Assembly: GCF_006335145.1 (NCBI RefSeq)
Contig: NZ_VDMN01000001.1
Coordinates: forward strand, 744,001-808,000
Reading direction: 5' to 3'
Source of the DNA: Aliirhizobium smilacinae
Lineage (GTDB): Bacteria; Pseudomonadota; Alphaproteobacteria; Rhizobiales; Rhizobiaceae
Length of the DNA: 64,000 nt
The notes below the pieces were generated by a model. That model was not told where the DNA came from. It worked only from the letters and a program-made list of their open reading frames with translations, and did no database searches. This document shows positions 63,824 to 64,000 of this stretch, piece after piece. A program made the position numbers and the translations under genes. Every line of letters begins with the position of its first letter. Within the stretch, counting starts at the first letter, position 1.

Positions 63824-64000
63824 AATTATCGCCGCTATCTTGAGATAGCACTCCGCGCCGAGTGCTTCTCCTTCCGCATGGAATGCTTTCCCTATACTTC
63901 AGCTCAAATCCATCCTGTCGCGGAACCTTTCAGTCCGTCGCCGGGTTACATTCTTGTGACTATATTAATGGTGCACGACATAGCGACGTCGGCGCGGAGG

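Noticed and set aside
1..64000. CRISPR arrays, tRNA, rRNA, prophage or insertion sequences
   Set aside because: No regularly spaced repeats, tRNA T-loop contexts, phage genes or transposase signatures were found by reading both strands.
63968..64000. Possible gene start (ATG GTG CAC) running off the right edge
   Set aside because: Only 11 codons are visible and no ribosome-binding site precedes the ATG, so it cannot be supported.

Overview
The window looks like a chromosomal segment of a Rhizobiaceae alphaproteobacterium (Rhizobium / Agrobacterium / Sinorhizobium relatives). The evidence is the clpP-clpX-lon-hupB order, an rkpA-rkpG-rkpH-like polyketide/lipid locus, a NolR-like ArsR regulator, the COX15-DUF2842 neighbourhood, Pho boxes of the TTGTCAT-N4-TTGTCAT type, and a polysaccharide locus resembling the Agrobacterium unipolar polysaccharide (upp) genes. 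No rRNA, tRNA, insertion sequence, prophage or CRISPR array was recognised.

Layout. 1-3090: the end of a polar amino-acid ABC transporter operon with a RidA-like protein, a gene-poor stretch with strong hairpins, then a NolR-like repressor; this part looks more AT-rich than the rest. 3147-14154 (minus): a Wza-like export lipoprotein, a 2475-residue fully reducing type I PKS, an alpha-oxoamine synthase and a 3-ketosphinganine-reductase-like SDR. Together these should build a long acyl chain, release it by condensation with an amino acid and reduce the ketone, giving a sphingoid-like amino alcohol, possibly a lipid anchor or carrier for capsule. 14504-20058: an unknown membrane-anchored protein and a YhaN/YhaO (SbcCD-like) pair. 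20170-25481: a secreted phytase-like esterase and a secreted inorganic pyrophosphatase, each with a tandem PhoB box about 50 nt before the gene, and a HAF-repeat autotransporter. 25842-31307: hupB, lon, clpX, clpP.

31672-46753 is mixed metabolism and regulation: a diguanylate cyclase, gamma-glutamyltransferase, P450, LrgA/LrgB pair, two SDRs each beside a divergent regulator (MarR, TetR), a cupin, a TerC/CBS protein behind a possible attenuator, a single-domain response regulator, a divergent CDF-like protein, MetY, a DUF6455-like protein and a CoA-binding protein. 47277-54572 is core: rplM-rpsI, an orphan TadG-like protein, a monooxygenase-fold protein, agmatinase, argC coupled to an aminoglycoside-phosphotransferase-fold kinase, heme A synthase and DUF2842.

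54683-63000 is an exopolysaccharide cluster: acetyltransferase, Wzz-type co-polymerase with a degenerate P-loop, Wza-type lipoprotein, GT4 glycosyltransferase, polyprenyl-phosphate sugar transferase and Wzy-like polymerase. It ends with three small genes.

Most genes have several independent sequence signatures. Start codons were moved inward where a ribosome-binding site or signal peptide supported it. Motif residue numbers refer to the start given here. Domain boundaries are approximate because no alignment could be run.
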